Assembly: GCA_017503005.1 (NCBI GenBank)
Contig: JAFVTW010000009.1
Coordinates: 1 to 64,000 of the forward strand
DNA: 64,000 nt
Source: Clostridia bacterium
Lineage (GTDB): Bacteria; Bacillota; Clostridia; Christensenellales; UBA1242
Direction of reading: 5' to 3'
The notes beneath the pieces were generated by a model that was not told where the DNA came from, searched no databases, and saw only the letters and a program-made list of their open reading frames with translations. The translations under genes and the position numbers were made by a program. Numbering within the stretch: position 1 is the first letter of the stretch; every line of letters begins with the position of its first letter. Shown piece after piece: positions 8,577 through 17,900 of the stretch.

Positions 8577-9932
8577 TTATTTATTGTCAAACGAACGAGT
8601 AATTGATGCAATATCGAATTTTTTCTTTTTCTTCTTGCGAGTAGTTACCACAATGATAGCAAGTATCAATACCACAGCCACACAAGCAAATACTACTATA
8701 TACCAGATATTTATACCACTCTCGCCTTCTTCCTCGTGAACACCAGTATCTGGATATTCGTTAGTTATATATTCTACCCAGTGCTGAGGAGCATCTGTCC
8801 AAATTTCACGGTTTTTGATAATATTTGGAATAGCTTCTAGAGCCTCTATATCCACCCTAAGAACTGCATCGTTGCCACCGATTACTTCTGTAATTTTGAT
8901 TTCACTAAACCTCAACCAGTCTATAACTGTAACCTTTTCGTTTGGCCACAATACTTTTCTACAATAGTAATATCCGTCGTCATTTTTTACGACCGGGGTT
9001 CTGTCTGTAGAACTATTTAAGTATGTGTCTTCTACATCTTTGTCATATCTTTCCCAAACTTCTGTGTCTGGCTCGATATAGATATAATCTTCGTATTCTA
9101 CACCATTTACAATAAGTGTCATTTTGAATCTAATATATATAGTCAACCACTCATCTATGTCTGTATCGCCAGCTATAGAGTTACTATTGCTTGCCACGAT
9201 ATTTAGAGCAAATCTATCTCCAGGGCTGACATCTTTTGGTATAAGCTCGCCAGTAACTTCGGTGTCATAGAATATTTCCTTATTAGTCATACTTACACTT
9301 ACACGAATGTACTGTTCTTCGTATCTAGTAGTTTGTCTTACATAGATAAACACACCCAAAGTTATAACACCTATTAGCAGTACCATCAGTATTATGGTAA
9401 GTACTATGGTAAATATCTGTCTTCTAGTATCAACAATCTCTTTGGTTCGTTGTCTAGAATACCTAAAGACATCTTCCATAAGTTGCTCATTTTTCTTAGA
9501 AATACGAGCATCTCTACTTAACCTTTTGCCATTAGCATCAAAATATCCTACTTCTTCTCTCACATCTCCTTGAGAAGATTGTAGAGCTTTGTTTTTATTT
9601 TCAAAACTTTCAGCATTGTCTTCTGCAAAAAGTTCTTCTTTTATTCTTTTTAATTTCTTTTTGTCTATCTTGCCTTTAGCTTTCTTTTCAGCTTTTTCTT
9701 TTTTAGCATTTTCTTTTTCTCTAGCTTCAATCTCTTCAAACTCAGGCAATTCATCTAATTCATCTTTTGGACCGTTCTTTTTGTGATTTTTGTATCGGTC
9801 ATGTAGGTCGTTTATTTTCTCTTTTGTATGTTTAACTTGTTGGTGAGTAGATACTTTTGCAGAATAAGAATGTACCGACGATCTTTCGGCACTATTAGTG
9901 ACTTCCTTTTTATCCTTCTTATCTTCTGCCAT
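8577..9932 (-). CDS. Membrane-anchored TasA-like surface protein with charged cytoplasmic N-terminus
   Basis: This 451-residue protein has a Lys/Glu-rich, probably coiled-coil N-terminal region (1-165) that should stay in the cytoplasm. A membrane helix (about 173-198), an extracellular domain (about 200-410), a second helix (about 412-434) and a KKKKKK tail follow. The outer domain shares a pattern with its neighbours: a Gly-Tyr-Tyr-Tyr strand and the closing motif REIWTDAPQHW. It lacks the SipW-type cleavage signal of its paralogues, so it is a candidate membrane anchor or base for the fibre proteins. It is 47 bases after, and probably cotranscribed with, the gene at 9980-10759. Function is inferred from the cluster only. 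Confidence 0.75.
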   Translation of the reverse strand: MAEDKKDKKEVTNSAERSSVHSYSAKVSTHQQVKHTKEKINDLHDRYKNHKKNGPKDELDELPEFEEIEAREKENAKKEKAEKKAKGKIDKKKLKRIKEELFAEDNAESFENKNKALQSSQGDVREEVGYFDANGKRLSRDARISKKNEQLMEDVFRYSRQRTKEIVDTRRQIFTIVLTIILMVLLIGVITLGVFIYVRQTTRYEEQYIRVSVSMTNKEIFYDTEVTGELIPKDVSPGDRFALNIVASNSNSIAGDTDIDEWLTIYIRFKMTLIVNGVEYEDYIYIEPDTEVWERYDKDVEDTYLNSSTDRTPVVKNDDGYYYCRKVLWPNEKVTVIDWLRFSEIKITEVIGGNDAVLRVDIEALEAIPNIIKNREIWTDAPQHWVEYITNEYPDTGVHEEEGESGINIWYIVVFACVAVVLILAIIVVTTRKKKKKKFDIASITRSFDNK

Positions 9933-9979
9933 ATCTATTTCCTTTTTGATTTAACTACTCACAAAATTAAACGACCTTT

Positions 9980-10759
9980 TTATATATTACTATCACTACC
10001 AGCAAATGCTTCGGTGAATACATGCTCTACATTACGAATTGTTGTAGTTACAAATGCTCCTGTAGTATCGTCTTCGCTCACTGGAATCTTAGCCTGTATA
10101 GCTTGTACAGAGAACCAGAATGTAACTTTTGAATCAGCAAACTTGTTGTCAACTGTTGTTGGGAATATAATGTTTTGACCTCTAGTGTATGGGTTCAAGA
10201 AATCAATAACAGGACCTGTAGAACAATCGATTGCTTTGACCAAAGTGTTTTTGGTATCGTTGTTGTCCAGACTCTCGCCTGCAGTGTAGTACCACCAGCC
10301 AGTAGTTGAATCTAGTACCCACAATGGCAATGAGTAATCTTCTGGATCAAACTTCAAAGCCTTATCAATTATTTGATTTCTCAAGTTCTCAGTCAACTCA
10401 GCAACCTCGCTAGAAGAAGCACCACTACTCTCTACTGACACATTTAGTTTTACTCTAAGCAGTGCAGGGGTTCTACTTTCTTGGAAACGAACAGATGCAT
10501 AAGTCTTGATCTGCATACCAGGCAACAATTTAGCATTATTGATGACAAAAGGCAACTCTGCCCCATCTGGCAGAATTGTACCATCAGTTTGTTCTACAAT
10601 GTTTACAACTACGGGATCACCCAAAGTGATAGTAGTATTTTCTCTATCTGTACTAGCAAACCACGCAAAAGTAGCACCAGCAATCAATGAGATAGCTAGA
10701 AGCACACTTAGAACTATTATTAAGCTTGTGTATTTGTTTATTTCTTTAGAAAATTTCAT
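9980..10759 (-). CDS. TasA/camelysin-like protein with SipW-type signal peptide
   Basis: This 259-residue secreted protein has an N-terminal hydrophobic helix ending in GATFAWFAS (AWF at residues 32-34), the hallmark of substrates of the SipW signal peptidase. The mature part has the pattern of the local paralogue family: ITLGDPVVVNIVEQ, an aromatic strand GWWYYTAGES, and FWFSVQAIQAK near the end. TasA-family proteins polymerise into extracellular fibres by donor-strand exchange; that this one does so is inference. It has its own promoter at 10813-10841 and a GGGAGA ribosome site, and is followed by the membrane-anchored paralogue. Confidence 0.85.
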   Translation of the reverse strand: MKFSKEINKYTSLIIVLSVLLAISLIAGATFAWFASTDRENTTITLGDPVVVNIVEQTDGTILPDGAELPFVINNAKLLPGMQIKTYASVRFQESRTPALLRVKLNVSVESSGASSSEVAELTENLRNQIIDKALKFDPEDYSLPLWVLDSTTGWWYYTAGESLDNNDTKNTLVKAIDCSTGPVIDFLNPYTRGQNIIFPTTVDNKFADSKVTFWFSVQAIQAKIPVSEDDTTGAFVTTTIRNVEHVFTEAFAGSDSNI

Positions 10760-10812
10760 ATTTCTCCCAACAAACTTTTGCTAGACATAGTTACACATCT
10801 TACTTACTTAAT

Positions 10813-10841
10813 AGTATATTAAATTTTTAGGTTTTAGTAAA
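10813..10841 (-). promoter_or_regulatory. Sigma-A-like promoter of the TasA-like gene at 9980-10759
   Basis: TTTACT (10836-10841) and TATACT (10813-10818) are spaced by 17 bases on the minus strand, 54 bases before the ATG. Confidence 0.65.
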
Positions 10842-10922
10842 ATAAATTTTCCTAAATATGCTTATTTAATATATATATTTATATTATTTGGTTTTTATCA
10901 CTAAAACTTTTGTTAGCAAAAA

Positions 10923-11627
10923 TCACATGTCTACATACCCATTTATCCAACTTGTAGGGGCTTGTTTCCACAATTTTGGGGCTATTTCACTATCGAAATC
11001 CAAACATTCCACCACAAAACTAAGGTAGTGAAAACCATCCATAGTAGATATTAGGTTGTCCGTACCGAATTTTACACTATCAAATACAGCAACAGATTTT
11101 GAGCCCTCTACCACAGCATAGTAGTACACATATCCATCACCACCTATCTGCCACATATTATTTTGTGCAAGTGATACCTCTACGGTCTCGCCATCGCTTC
11201 TTGTAAGAAAAACTTTGACCCTAACCACCTGTGGCTTTGATAAATTTTTGCAATCCAAAGTTAGCGACTGGTTGTACATTTCCCCGACTACATTATTGGG
11301 CACTGTCACACTCTTTGTTGTTGTAGAATTATCAAATATTTCTAGTGTCACATTTGGCAAAATATTTCTAGACAAATTCTCCCTTAGCCTAATATTTTCT
11401 TCTAGTGTCATTAGTCCAAAAATAATTGCAACAATAGACACTATCACACCCACAAAAAACAACGAAACAAAGGCTTTATTCCACCTTTTTAGTTTATACA
11501 GCAAAATGCAATTTTCTTCACAATTTTCTTCGCAGTCTTTTATATTTTCCAACTCTTTTTTATCTTCTATTTTACTTAGTTTTTCTTCAATTTTTGATAG
11601 CAATTTTTGTTTATTTTTCGTATCCAT
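10923..11627 (-). CDS. Membrane-anchored TasA-like protein with Cys-rich cytoplasmic segment
   Basis: This protein of about 234 residues starts at ATG 11627 with GGGTG just upstream; a GTG lies one codon before. A charged N-terminus (1-40) ends in a CEENCEENC segment and a membrane helix follows at about 51-73. The outer domain has the cluster's shared pattern: a YVYYYAVV strand, then YLSFVVECLDF and the terminal motif PKLWKQAPTSW. It has no SipW-type AWF signal. The Cys-Glu-Glu-Asn repeat next to the membrane could bind metal. It is separated from the previous gene by a terminator, so it has its own promoter. Role inferred from context. Confidence 0.75.
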   Translation of the reverse strand: MDTKNKQKLLSKIEEKLSKIEDKKELENIKDCEENCEENCILLYKLKRWNKAFVSLFFVGVIVSIVAIIFGLMTLEENIRLRENLSRNILPNVTLEIFDNSTTTKSVTVPNNVVGEMYNQSLTLDCKNLSKPQVVRVKVFLTRSDGETVEVSLAQNNMWQIGGDGYVYYYAVVEGSKSVAVFDSVKFGTDNLISTMDGFHYLSFVVECLDFDSEIAPKLWKQAPTSWINGYVDM

Positions 11628-11744
11628 CACACACCCAAAATATAGTCTAAATTACATTATAATACACTATACCCTTATACAATTTCTTATATAATTTTAG
11701 ACAATTTTTGGCTGTATTATTCAAATCAAAACATTATACAAAAA

Positions 11745-11773
11745 CAAAAAAATCTGCAAAAATTTGCAGATTT
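11745..11773 (-). terminator. Intrinsic terminator after the TasA-like gene at 11773-12471
   Basis: Arms AAATCTGCAAA and TTTGCAGATTT with a 2-base loop are followed by a T-run on the minus strand, directly after the stop codon. Confidence 0.9.
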
Positions 11774-12471
11774 TATTCTTCAAGTTTGCCCCAAGTAGGA
11801 TTACTAAAGTTAAGTAATGGGTTCTCTACATTCATTATTTGGATTGCACTTACTGTATATTCAATATCTATATCTTTGTTTGCAAACACATTTGTAAGCT
11901 TTGTGCTTATTCTTATTTGACCATTTATAAATATATGTTCGTCTCCGTCATAAGCAGTTCTAGCCAAAATTTTACCATCACGGTTTTCGCTAAATACCCA
12001 CCATTTGCCACCATCAGCTTCGCCAAAATCAACCTCTACCCAGTCACTAGATATAGGGTTTGGCTTACTGCTGCCATTATCAAAATCTACTAGACCGTCA
12101 GACACAATATCGCCACCCAAGTCGGTCAATGCATCTGATGTAACTGTAAGTTTAGCTCTTACATAAGCAGGAGAAGAAGGTCTACCTTCCATACCCATTA
12201 CAAAGCCTAATTTCATATTAATCTTTGTGCCAGGCAAAATGTCAGCCTCTTCCAAAGGTAGTGTAACTGTGCCTTGTGCTACACTCATATCGTCAGTAAT
12301 ATATATTTCTACCGGGTCGGAAAGAGTTACACCCAGCATTTCGGAAATTATACGAGTATACCAAGCAAAAGTAACCCCTGCAGTCAGTGTTACAAGAAGC
12401 AATACACTCAATATTATAATTAGTATTCTTTGAGAGTTTACTAAATTTGAATTTTTTTGCTGCTCAAACAT
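11773..12471 (-). CDS. TasA/camelysin-like protein with SipW-type signal peptide
   Basis: This secreted protein of about 232 residues starts at ATG 12471 behind an excellent AAAGGAGG site, nine codons inside the longest frame. The signal helix ends in TAGVTFAWYTR (AWY at 36-38), typical of SipW substrates. The mature part has VTLSDPVEIYITDD, an aromatic strand GKWWVFSEN and IEYTVSAIQIMN, matching its paralogue at 9980-10759 in order and spacing. It is likely a fibre subunit. It follows the gene at 12530-13231 at short distance and is closed by a terminator. Confidence 0.85.
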   Translation of the reverse strand: MFEQQKNSNLVNSQRILIIILSVLLLVTLTAGVTFAWYTRIISEMLGVTLSDPVEIYITDDMSVAQGTVTLPLEEADILPGTKINMKLGFVMGMEGRPSSPAYVRAKLTVTSDALTDLGGDIVSDGLVDFDNGSSKPNPISSDWVEVDFGEADGGKWWVFSENRDGKILARTAYDGDEHIFINGQIRISTKLTNVFANKDIDIEYTVSAIQIMNVENPLLNFSNPTWGKLEE

Positions 12472-12529
12472 ACTCCCTCCTTTTTCCATTTTACACAAAA
12501 TTTGTTATTTTACAAACAGATTTTTACAA

Positions 12530-13231
12530 TTAAGGTGTTACAGGTGGTGGACAGGTTGGACATGGGTTGTCTCCCACAATCTGTGTACCACAGTTACCAC
12601 AATCCCTCACATCATATTCTTTTATTCTTTCCAACCACTCATCAGGAGCACCCTCCCAGTCTTCATGGTCTAAATATGCACTATAGTATCTTTGTATAGC
12701 ATACACTGTCAAATACATCTTGACCGGCTTATTTTTGTCAATATTATTTATGCCATTAGTAACTATCAAGCCAGTATTAAATGTAGCAGATTCGGCAGTT
12801 GAAATATATCCTACATAATAATAACAGTCATCTATAGGGCTATACACCCAACTTTGCTTACCGTCTGCCTCATCTCTGTCATTTACATGAAGCAATGGTA
12901 ACACTACATGATAATCAGCTACTTGATAGTCAGTAGTCAGTTTTACTTTGATATATGCTTCGTCAGTATCTTCTGCACACTTAATAGTGGTAGGCATATC
13001 ATTATATATTTTGTTTGGTTCTAATAGTCCACCTGGTATTTCTAGGTCAGTCTCGACCTCTATACCTAACTCGCCCATAATAAATACTTTGGGTGCATAT
13101 TCGCTTTCGCCAAACCATGCCGATGTTATGAAATAGAAAATCAAAAAACACAAAACAGCAATGATAAGCAAGGAAGTCATTTTGTTAAATCTACTACCTA
13201 AATGTCCGTAATCAAAAATACTTTCTTCCAT
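12530..13231 (-). CDS. TasA-like surface protein with C-terminal double CxxC motif
   Basis: This 233-residue protein has a signal/anchor helix (about 20-37) that ends TSAWFGES (AWF at 38-40), a variant SipW-type site. The outer domain shows LGIEVETDLEIPGG, a DDCYYYVGY strand, MYLTVYAIQRYY and the motif HEDWEGAPDEW shared with two anchored paralogues. It ends in a tail with CGNC and CPTC, a zinc-ribbon-like or disulfide pair that would lie outside the cell. A strong AAAGGAGG site precedes the ATG. It may link fibre subunits, but this is inference. Confidence 0.8.
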   Translation of the reverse strand: MEESIFDYGHLGSRFNKMTSLLIIAVLCFLIFYFITSAWFGESEYAPKVFIMGELGIEVETDLEIPGGLLEPNKIYNDMPTTIKCAEDTDEAYIKVKLTTDYQVADYHVVLPLLHVNDRDEADGKQSWVYSPIDDCYYYVGYISTAESATFNTGLIVTNGINNIDKNKPVKMYLTVYAIQRYYSAYLDHEDWEGAPDEWLERIKEYDVRDCGNCGTQIVGDNPCPTCPPPVTP

Positions 13232-13310
13232 TTACTTACCTCCTTTCTAGATTTTGTGTTTCTTATTAAACAAATAAAAATTAATTAAAATTTGAAATAA
13301 TATAAAAATT

Positions 13311-14042
13311 TTATGGATTTAATTTCCAAGCAGTCCAGGTGTTGTTTAAAAAATCTGCTGGCAATACACCAAAAGGTTTATCTTTGTCTTCTACTGGATT
13401 TTCTGGAGTATCTACTTGATATGCATTACCAGAATAAGCCACAATTTCTGCCCTTACAAAAATGTGTAAAGTTCTGCCTTGCAAACCATCAACAATAGGT
13501 GTCAAACCAGTAAGAAGTTGTACATCTGCACCACCTTCTAATTGTGAATTTAAGAAGGCATTGTAGAAATACTGGTCGTTTAATAGTTCGTTATCGTGTC
13601 TAACAACCCAACCAGTTTGACCTATAGTAAGTTGTTGCATAGGAACAATATTGTATGCACCACCTACTAGATTTCCTTCGTGGTCATACAAAATATCGTC
13701 AGTAGTAATTACAAACAAACATCTAACAATACCTGGTATATTACCAGTATTCTTTACTTTTAAGTCATAAGGAAGTGTGGTATTTAATTCTCCTGGCAAA
13801 TTAACAGTAAGCGATGTAGCAGCCAGTAGAGTGCCATCAGCCAATACTTCACTATTAATTTTGGTATCGCCATTATAAATTTCGATACCCACTTCACCTA
13901 TAGTAGCCTCGCCCTCATCATTAAACAAATCGGTAAACCAAGCAAAAGTAATTCCCACACCTATCATTAGTGCAAAAACTACCAAAATAAGGGTTATTAG
14001 CCAACCATTAGTTATTGAATTTTTTCTCTTGTATACACTCAT
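13311..14042 (-). CDS. TasA/camelysin-like protein with SipW-type signal peptide
   Basis: This 243-residue secreted protein has the signal helix ITLILVVFALMIGVG followed by ITFAWFTD (AWF at 34-36). The mature domain has GEVGIEIYNGDTKI, LPGELNTTLPYDLKVKNTG and a FVRAEIVAYSGN strand, and ends NTWTAWKLNP. LPYDLKVKNTGNIPG is especially close to the TasA/camelysin strand pattern. It is the first paralogue after sipW in transcription order, separated from it by a terminator, and it probably heads the transcript that continues into 12530-13231. Confidence 0.87.
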   Translation of the reverse strand: MSVYKRKNSITNGWLITLILVVFALMIGVGITFAWFTDLFNDEGEATIGEVGIEIYNGDTKINSEVLADGTLLAATSLTVNLPGELNTTLPYDLKVKNTGNIPGIVRCLFVITTDDILYDHEGNLVGGAYNIVPMQQLTIGQTGWVVRHDNELLNDQYFYNAFLNSQLEGGADVQLLTGLTPIVDGLQGRTLHIFVRAEIVAYSGNAYQVDTPENPVEDKDKPFGVLPADFLNNTWTAWKLNP

Positions 14043-14141
14043 AACTACACACTTTTCCTTATTTTAATTGTACGATTTTTTATTTTTTTTGTAAAGTAAT
14101 ATATATTAATATATAACAATAACTAATAGTTTATATATACA

Positions 14142-14177
14142 TAAAAAATAGACATATAGGATTATCTATATGTCTAT
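14142..14177 (-). terminator. Intrinsic terminator of sipW
   Basis: Twelve-base arms ATAGACATATAG and CTATATGTCTAT with a 6-base loop are followed on the minus strand by a T-rich stretch. Confidence 0.85.
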
Positions 14178-14199
14178 CTTTATTATTTGCAATATATTC

Positions 14200-14682
14200 T
14201 TAACTATATACAACAATAAACATTGCTAGTACAATGCACACAGTTATAACAATGATATTTTCTTTAACAATATCTAGTAGCACACCCAAATCTTTGACAT
14301 GGTAAATAACTACACCTACAAAATTTTCTGCTGTTACTGTTTCTCTTGTTCCCATATTTTCTGCAGCATCACCTTGTGTTTTTAGTGTAACATTCCTGCC
14401 CAAAATTTGTTTTTCCACTACACGGTGAGTTACATTGTTTTTACCTACCTTGAAGGTAATTACATCGCCCACTTCAACATCTTCTAGTGGAATTTCCTTT
14501 ATAACTACAACAGTATCTTTTGGCATTGTAGGACTCATGGAGCCTGTCAAAATATTAAGAACTTTATATCCCGAAGCAAACCCAAAAACCAAAGTAATCA
14601 AAGCTGCTAGGCAAAAGTTTTTTAAGATTGTAAATATAAACGAAAGCACTGTGTTTTTTTGTTTGAAAATACCTTTTCCCAT
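14200..14682 (-). CDS. sipW: Signal peptidase I of the SipW (ER) type
   Basis: This 160-residue membrane protease has an N-terminal helix (about 20-45), the catalytic motif GSMSPTM with Ser48, and His86 in VTHRVV where bacterial-type enzymes have lysine. The Ser-His pair defines the archaeal/eukaryotic-ER/SipW branch. A second helix lies at about 140-158. In Bacillus SipW processes TasA and TapA. Here it sits between a giant lipoprotein gene and six TasA-like genes, four of which carry an AWF/AWY signal, so they are its probable substrates. The ribosome site AGGATG precedes the ATG. It is monocistronic. Confidence 0.93.
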   Translation of the reverse strand: MGKGIFKQKNTVLSFIFTILKNFCLAALITLVFGFASGYKVLNILTGSMSPTMPKDTVVVIKEIPLEDVEVGDVITFKVGKNNVTHRVVEKQILGRNVTLKTQGDAAENMGTRETVTAENFVGVVIYHVKDLGVLLDIVKENIIVITVCIVLAMFIVVYS

Positions 14683-14717
14683 TCTTCATCCTGCCATTTT
14701 TTGTAAATAGTAAATTT

Positions 14718-14737
14718 GGCTATATATAGCCTTTTTT
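14718..14737 (+). other. Terminator-like hairpin upstream of sipW, oriented on the plus strand
   Basis: The perfect palindrome GGCTATATATAGCC is followed by six T on the plus strand, although no plus-strand gene ends here. On the minus strand it lies 35 bases upstream of the sipW ATG and would be a 5' leader hairpin. Confidence 0.4.
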
Positions 14738-14856
14738 ATATAATTGCATAAGCTTTAAAAATTAATCAAAACTTCTAAAACTTAACATAAAATATTTTAT
14801 CAAAATTTAATCAATTTGTGGACTGATTTTGTCCATTTTTTGTTTTTATTTTATTA

Positions 14857-14913
14857 AATTTAAGTCGTTGGAGTATAGATATTTTTCACTCCATACCCCA
14901 ACATTCTTAAATT
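14857..14913 (-). repeat. Long hairpin 3' of the giant lipoprotein gene
   Basis: On the minus strand GTTGGGGTAT pairs with ATACTCCAAC (one G-T) and is extended by AATTTAAG/CTTAAATT, giving 18 paired bases with short internal loops. It begins 14 bases after the stop codon. No T-run follows, so it may be a factor-dependent terminator or a 3' stabilising structure. Confidence 0.55.
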
Positions 14914-14927
14914 AATTAAAGTTAATA

Positions 14928-17900
14928 TTACTTCCAAATATAAGGAGTTAATTGCCACTCAAATACTGGATAGCCATCATTAATTGTATTAGGATCAGCC
15001 TTGTACACAGAACCTAAGCTTGTAGTTAAAGTTGTTACAAAGCTTGATTTTGTAGCACTTTGTGTAACACCAGTTAGTGGAACTGTAGTATCACCATGTG
15101 CACCATAGTTGATATTGATTGTACCATAAACATAATAGTAATCATTTGTATAGTAATTTGCAATATTTACTCTAGCATCTGCTGCAACGATTGTTCCAAA
15201 CTTATTGTTTTTACCATCGTTTGCACCACCATTAACCGATACAGTACCAAGAGCTACATAACAATTTGTAACAGAATTTGCATTTTGTGTATTGTTATCA
15301 CAGACAATACCTGCACCATATTGAGTTGCTTGACCATTTATATAGCCTGAAACAACAATTTTGTCAATTATGGTATAACATGTCGAAATCTCACCTTGTC
15401 CTTCAGAAGTACTGTCCATATTATTTATAACAATACCAGCAGCTTTTGCTTGTGTAGAAGATGCTAATCCCATAGCTGATAGATTTCCTTTACTATAGCA
15501 ATATGTAATTAAACTATAGTTAAATACAGCTATACCACCTACTTGAGCACCTCTTAATTCTCCATTGTTACCACTTCTTATAACTGTAGCATTCTTTTTG
15601 TTTGTTACAACAATACCGGCAACATAAGTATTCATATTTGTTGGTGTACTTGAATTTCTAATAAGCATATTATTTACACAATCTTCAATTATACCATTGT
15701 TTTCAACAGCTATACCTGCAATTCTTTGGTTGTTAGATGGATAATATACAAGTTCACCATCTTGACCTTCACCAGTCATTGTACATGGTAAAGTTTGAAC
15801 ATTTGAAATTGAACCATTGTTTACAATTGTTATGCCACCAAATTTGCCTACTCTATAGGCACCTGAGCCAGAGTTAATACCCACTCTCAAGTTTTTAACA
15901 GTAGCACCTGCGGCAATATTTCTAATAAGTGCAATTTGATCAGCTTCAGTAAATTTAAATCTTACATTGCTCAATGTATATCCATCACCATCAATTACAC
16001 CTTTAAACACAGTATTTTCTTTTCTGGCAATAACAAAGTCTTTAACATATGTTGCCAAATCAGTTTCCGTCATAGGAATATCAGATATGAACTTAAAGTG
16101 ACTATCTAGATAGTAATCGATATTTATAATATGTTTTGAAGTACTAATTAGATATGGGTCTTCGGCAGTACCACTACCAGAACCAAATATCCAACATTCC
16201 CCAGCTTCAGGTTCGCAATATGCAGATGCCATTTCTATTCCATTGGCAGCATCAATAAAGCTTAATACACTAACACTGTATGCACCCATTGTTTGCAATT
16301 TATATGTATTTACAGTTTCAGGTAAATCTGTAATTACAGGAGTGTCACTTCCGTTATAGTAAATCCTTACTCTTGATTTTGTCTTACTAGAAGCATTTTC
16401 CCAACGAATTTCTCCAGTTGAAGAATCTACAACCAATCCAGTAGGAGTAAGTGGAACTTCAATAGCAACTTCATTTGAGTTGTTTGTCATTGAATATTTA
16501 TTTTGTGCAGAACTAAACAATCTGTCTTCTCCATATGCATTACAGTATACTGAGAATTTTTGACCAAATGGATTTGGATTGTTTGGATCAAGTGCATCGT
16601 AATCTGCTACAGCTTGAACATTAAACATTACAAATGTCTTACCCAAATCAACATCGGTATAAACAGCATAGTATGGATCTTCGCTATTTATAGTATTTAT
16701 ATCAGTCGCCGTAAATGTATGAGATTTTACAAATTCGCCAGAATCTTTATACTTAACTACTGTAAATTGATAGTATCTAGCATTTTCAATAATTTCAACT
16801 GCAACATAGTTAACAGGAGCATCGTCTTTTGTTCCTATATATAAATCAGCTTTAGGAGTAGGTAATTTAAAGATTTCCATTGATGCAGGCAATGAATTAA
16901 ACCAACAATAGTTGCCTAAATCAGCAAATTTGTCATCTTCTTCACCCTCTTCACCTTCTTCATCGCCACCTTCTGGAGGTAGTTCTTCCTCTGGATTATT
17001 ATCGTCTCCCGAAGGATTATTAGGGTCGTCAGGGTTTTCAGAATCTCCCGCACCTTCCTCTTCATCATCTGTAGGTCCATCAAAATCAGACTCGGTTACA
17101 TATCCATTTGAACCTAGATATGATACATCGACTCTATAATAACCACTAGGAACTTCTTCGTCTGTACCGATTAATTTATATCCCTCAGGTGAATTTACAG
17201 CATCAGTAATATCAAATTCTTGATCTACTATAACTGTATCAGTTCCACCAGCTTCTGCAACTTTAACCAGTTTAACTTTTACACCAGTAGCGATTGCAAA
17301 GTTAAGGTCGGTATTATTCCATTTGATAACACCATTTTCTATTCTTAATAGTGGTTGTTCTAATCGTTTTGCTAAAATTTCAACACAGAATTCACCATTT
17401 AAGAATTGAGTTGTTTCACTACCTGGAATAGCTCTAATTCTAAGTGTGAACACACTATTTTCATATTCATGCTTTGGTACAAATGTTAGATATCTATAAT
17501 TCGCATCAGAAATGATTGTGTATGCAAAATCAACACCTTCTTCTAGCTCTTCATTTAGACAATAAACTTCATACTCAAAACCACTTTCAACTTCTTTCCA
17601 TGTAAGAGTACCTTGTACCATCTTAACATCTTGTGGAGGTAATAGTCTCTTATAGAATCCAGACATTCTAGGGTTACCAGTTACAAAGTAATTTTGTACA
17701 CCTACAACCAATGTAGAATCTAATGTTCCTACAGGAGAAACTTTGATGGCATACTCATATCTATTACCTGCCTCATCTTGTGCTGGATAAATTAATGGAT
17801 TTAAGTCAAAGTAACATATTCTATTGTCACTAGACAACTTAGAAATATTTAAAACTTTTACTTCTTTAGATACAGGCTCATAAACTAGTCCGCCTTCTTC

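Noticed and set aside
16912..17139. Plus-strand Ser/Pro-rich ORF
   Set aside because: Antisense of the acidic Gly/Pro linker of the giant lipoprotein.
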